This document shows positions 44,087 through 45,922 of a stretch of 45,922 nt of DNA, piece by piece (position 1 is the first letter of the stretch; the number at the start of each line of letters is the position of its first letter). Made by a program: the position numbers and the translations under genes. The stretch is taken from contig DANB01000007.1 in the NCBI GenBank assembly GCA_002497245.1, positions 1 through 45,922 on the forward strand, given 5' to 3'. Below the pieces are notes generated by a model. It saw only the letters and a program-made list of their open reading frames with translations, searched no databases and had not been told where the DNA came from. The DNA is from Euryarchaeota archaeon UBA439 (GTDB lineage Archaea; Thermoplasmatota; Poseidoniia; Poseidoniales; Thalassarchaeaceae).

Positions 44087-45289
44087 ATGTCCGAACCGGT
44101 CAAGGTGTCTAATCGTGCTTCTTCAATCGAGTATGCGATAAGAGATGTAGTAGTTCCGGCTATTGAATTAGAGGAACAGGGTCATGAGATAATCAGGCTG
44201 AATATTGGAGATCCTCTAGCATATGATGGTCTACCAACTCCTATTCATATGATTGATGAATATAAGAAAGCACTAGAAAGGCAAGATAATGGTTATGGCC
44301 CCTCTTATGGATTAAATGAATTAAGAAAAGCAATCTCTAAATCAGAAATTTCTAAGGGTTGGAATTGTAAACCCGACGATGTTTATGTAACTCATGGCGT
44401 TACAGAGGCGTTACAAGTTATCTTTGCAGCATTCCTTGAAGAAGGTGACACAGTGTTAGCTCCAGGGCCTCATTATCCTCCATACATGGCTTATCCACAG
44501 ATGTATGGCGCTAAGACAGTAGAATATAGACTTAAATCATCCGAAGAATGGAAAATTGATTTAGATGATATAAGCAATAAAATGAATGATTCAGTAAAAT
44601 TATTAGTACTTATTAATCCAAATAATCCTACTGGGAATATAGCTTCAAGTAGTGAGATACAAGACTTAATCAATATAGCTGAAAAGTGGCCAAATTGTAC
44701 AATAATTGCTGATGAAATTTACGACGGTTTAGCCTTTTCAGACAACTTTATTTCAGCAGCATCGCTTTCTAAGAATGTGCCAGTAATCACCTTAAATGGT
44801 GTATCTAAAGTGTATTTCGCACCAGGCTGGAGGATTGGGTATATGGCTTGGCACGACCCTAATCATACACTAAGATTAGTTAGAGATGGTGTGGAAAGAA
44901 TTCTTAGAAGTCGTCTTTGCGCATCTACACCTGCACAATATGGGTATTTAGCAGGTCTTTGTGGCCCTAAAGACTGGCTCGATAAGCATCGTAAATTAAC
45001 GGAAGAAAGAATGAATTTTTGCCTTAAAAGAATAAATGAGATCGATGGGCTTTCATGTGAAAGTCCCAAAGGTGCATTCTACTTATTTGTTAGATTAACT
45101 AATCCTGAACATCAAAGAAATGATAAGAAATGGGTACTAGATTTATTGCATCAGGAACATGTATTGGTTGTACATGGCTCAGGTTTTTCTCCTGAATTCG
45201 GCTCAGGCCATTTTAGAATGGTATGTTTACCTCCTGTTCCTGTACTTGAAGAGGCATTTCGAAGAATTGAAAGATTCTTGAGTAGTTGA
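44087..45289 (+). CDS. Class I/II pyridoxal-phosphate aminotransferase
   Basis: This 400-aa enzyme resembles archaeal alanine/aspartate aminotransferases (AlaT/AspC group). Seen are LNIGDPLAYDG, YGPSYGLNELRKAI, THGVTEALQ, LVLINPNNPTGN, IIADEIYDGLAF and the PLP lysine in LNGVSKVYFAPGWRIGY, then a C-terminal arginine motif (GHFRMVCLPP). Substrate cannot be fixed by eye. ATG 44087 (MSEPVKVSNRASSIEY) is preferred to a TTG at 44054. It follows alaS with about 45 nt between, and the next gene begins 4 nt after its stop, suggesting a run of co-transcribed genes. Confidence 0.92.
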   Translation: MSEPVKVSNRASSIEYAIRDVVVPAIELEEQGHEIIRLNIGDPLAYDGLPTPIHMIDEYKKALERQDNGYGPSYGLNELRKAISKSEISKGWNCKPDDVYVTHGVTEALQVIFAAFLEEGDTVLAPGPHYPPYMAYPQMYGAKTVEYRLKSSEEWKIDLDDISNKMNDSVKLLVLINPNNPTGNIASSSEIQDLINIAEKWPNCTIIADEIYDGLAFSDNFISAASLSKNVPVITLNGVSKVYFAPGWRIGYMAWHDPNHTLRLVRDGVERILRSRLCASTPAQYGYLAGLCGPKDWLDKHRKLTEERMNFCLKRINEIDGLSCESPKGAFYLFVRLTNPEHQRNDKKWVLDLLHQEHVLVVHGSGFSPEFGSGHFRMVCLPPVPVLEEAFRRIERFLSS

Positions 45290-45293
45290 TATC

Positions 45294-45922
45294 ATGAGGT
45301 TTTTTGGTAACAAGAATCAGGAAGAATTCCTAGCCTCGGGAATTAAAAAAAGATGGATCCCTAGCAATTGTGGTCTAATTTTAGATTCTCAAAAAATCTT
45401 TCATCCGGTTTGGAGAGTTGAATCAATTGTTTTTGATTTATTTCTATCTGGAATCGAAAAAAGGAGCGGACTTAGTTTAGGTCGACGCTTGGCTCATGCT
45501 TCATCGGAGTCAGAAGAATGGATATCTACAGTTTCTTACGATTCATTTCCTAAAGGCCGAAATCTGGATAGATGGAAAAAAACAAGAAACGATTGGTTAG
45601 AAAGGGGTATAGGAAATTTTGAATTAATAGATGATGCGGATGAAATTAGATTTTTGCTGAAATACCCCCTCAATGGCCCTTTATGTTCAGGTATTTTCTC
45701 TGCTAATTGGGAAAAAGCTACTGGTAAGAGGCATAGATTTAGATGGAATCAGAATAAGTCTGAAAGTTTAATTTTAATGATGTCTGAAGATGATATTGAG
45801 ATACCTCAACCAAGTCAAATGTCCCTATCATGGTTTCATGAGAAACCAGAGATTCTAACTGGTGATTTTCATGATTTCTGGGAATCATTGGAAGTCGAAC
45901 CGGAAAAATATTGGTCAATGAT
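45294..45922 (+). CDS. Unknown protein, N-terminal part (runs off window)
   Basis: An open frame from ATG 45294 runs to the window end with no stop, giving 209 codons. It starts MRFFGNKNQEEFLASGIKK and contains many Trp residues (IPSNCGLI, FHPVWRVES, TGKRHRFRWNQN, LSWFHEKPEI). No signal peptide or membrane helix is seen, and no family is recognised. It begins 4 nt after the aminotransferase stop, so it is probably in the same transcript. Confidence 0.65.
   Translation, partial: MRFFGNKNQEEFLASGIKKRWIPSNCGLILDSQKIFHPVWRVESIVFDLFLSGIEKRSGLSLGRRLAHASSESEEWISTVSYDSFPKGRNLDRWKKTRNDWLERGIGNFELIDDADEIRFLLKYPLNGPLCSGIFSANWEKATGKRHRFRWNQNKSESLILMMSEDDIEIPQPSQMSLSWFHEKPEILTGDFHDFWESLEVEPEKYWSM

Overview
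The window looks like a chromosomal segment of an AT-rich planktonic marine euryarchaeon, most likely Poseidoniia (Marine Group II or III). Archaeal markers include RpoE1, Spt4, ribosomal proteins S24e and S27ae, archaeal-type PheRS alpha and AlaRS, GEK1-type D-aminoacyl-tRNA deacylase, RtcB and an HVO_0476-type zinc-finger protein. Several genes have TATA-like boxes 23-30 nt before the start codon, suggesting leaderless transcripts; genes inside operons often have Shine-Dalgarno motifs. Very large secreted proteins with membrane anchors and acidic tails also fit this group. The lineage is inferred from memory of these families; no search was run.

Layout. 1-2462 (minus strand): a partial secreted acidic protein and a fusion of an M28 metallopeptidase with a ZIP metal transporter. 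2555-2745: a candidate 32-aa microprotein and tRNA-Ala(UGC). 2796-11877: an accessory island of extracytoplasmic proteins, comprising two membrane-anchored proteins with a predicted mature N-terminal histidine, two LVIVD-type beta-propellers sharing a set of histidines, two divergent Sco/SenC lipoproteins, and a YHYH-domain protein. 11795-16488: housekeeping (pheS, a zinc-ribbon membrane protein, tRNA-Thr(UGU), folD, purC) plus an unknown gene. 16506-22133: an 1875-aa surface protein. 22290-23653: the rpoE1-spt4-rps24e-rps27ae operon behind a GC-rich structured leader. 23654-30478: a propeller-like protein, dtdA, a proline dehydrogenase, a zinc-finger protein, a Rossmann methyltransferase-like protein, a membrane subtilisin and a zinc-ribbon membrane protein. 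30605-30873: tRNA-Ser(GGA) and tRNA-Thr(GGU). 30960-38126: a 2388-aa modular surface protein. 38256-45922: a small coiled-coil protein, an AlkA-like glycosylase, a His-rich anchored protein, rtcB, alaS, an aminotransferase and a partial unknown gene.

Most notable is the 2796-11877 island. Sco proteins deliver copper, and the two propellers conserve histidines at six matching sites. The arrangement resembles, by analogy only, the copper-dependent methanethiol oxidase loci (an SBP56 propeller next to Sco1/SenC). I propose a dedicated cell-surface copper system, either copper-loaded propeller enzymes with their own chaperones or a copper capture relay. Substrate and chemistry are unknown.

Gene packing is extreme. 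All seven convergent gene pairs either overlap or abut within 16 nt. No gene-free stretch exceeds 300 nt; the longest is 22134-22389, which holds the divergent promoters and the structured rpoE1 leader. No CRISPR array, insertion sequence, integrase or rRNA was seen.
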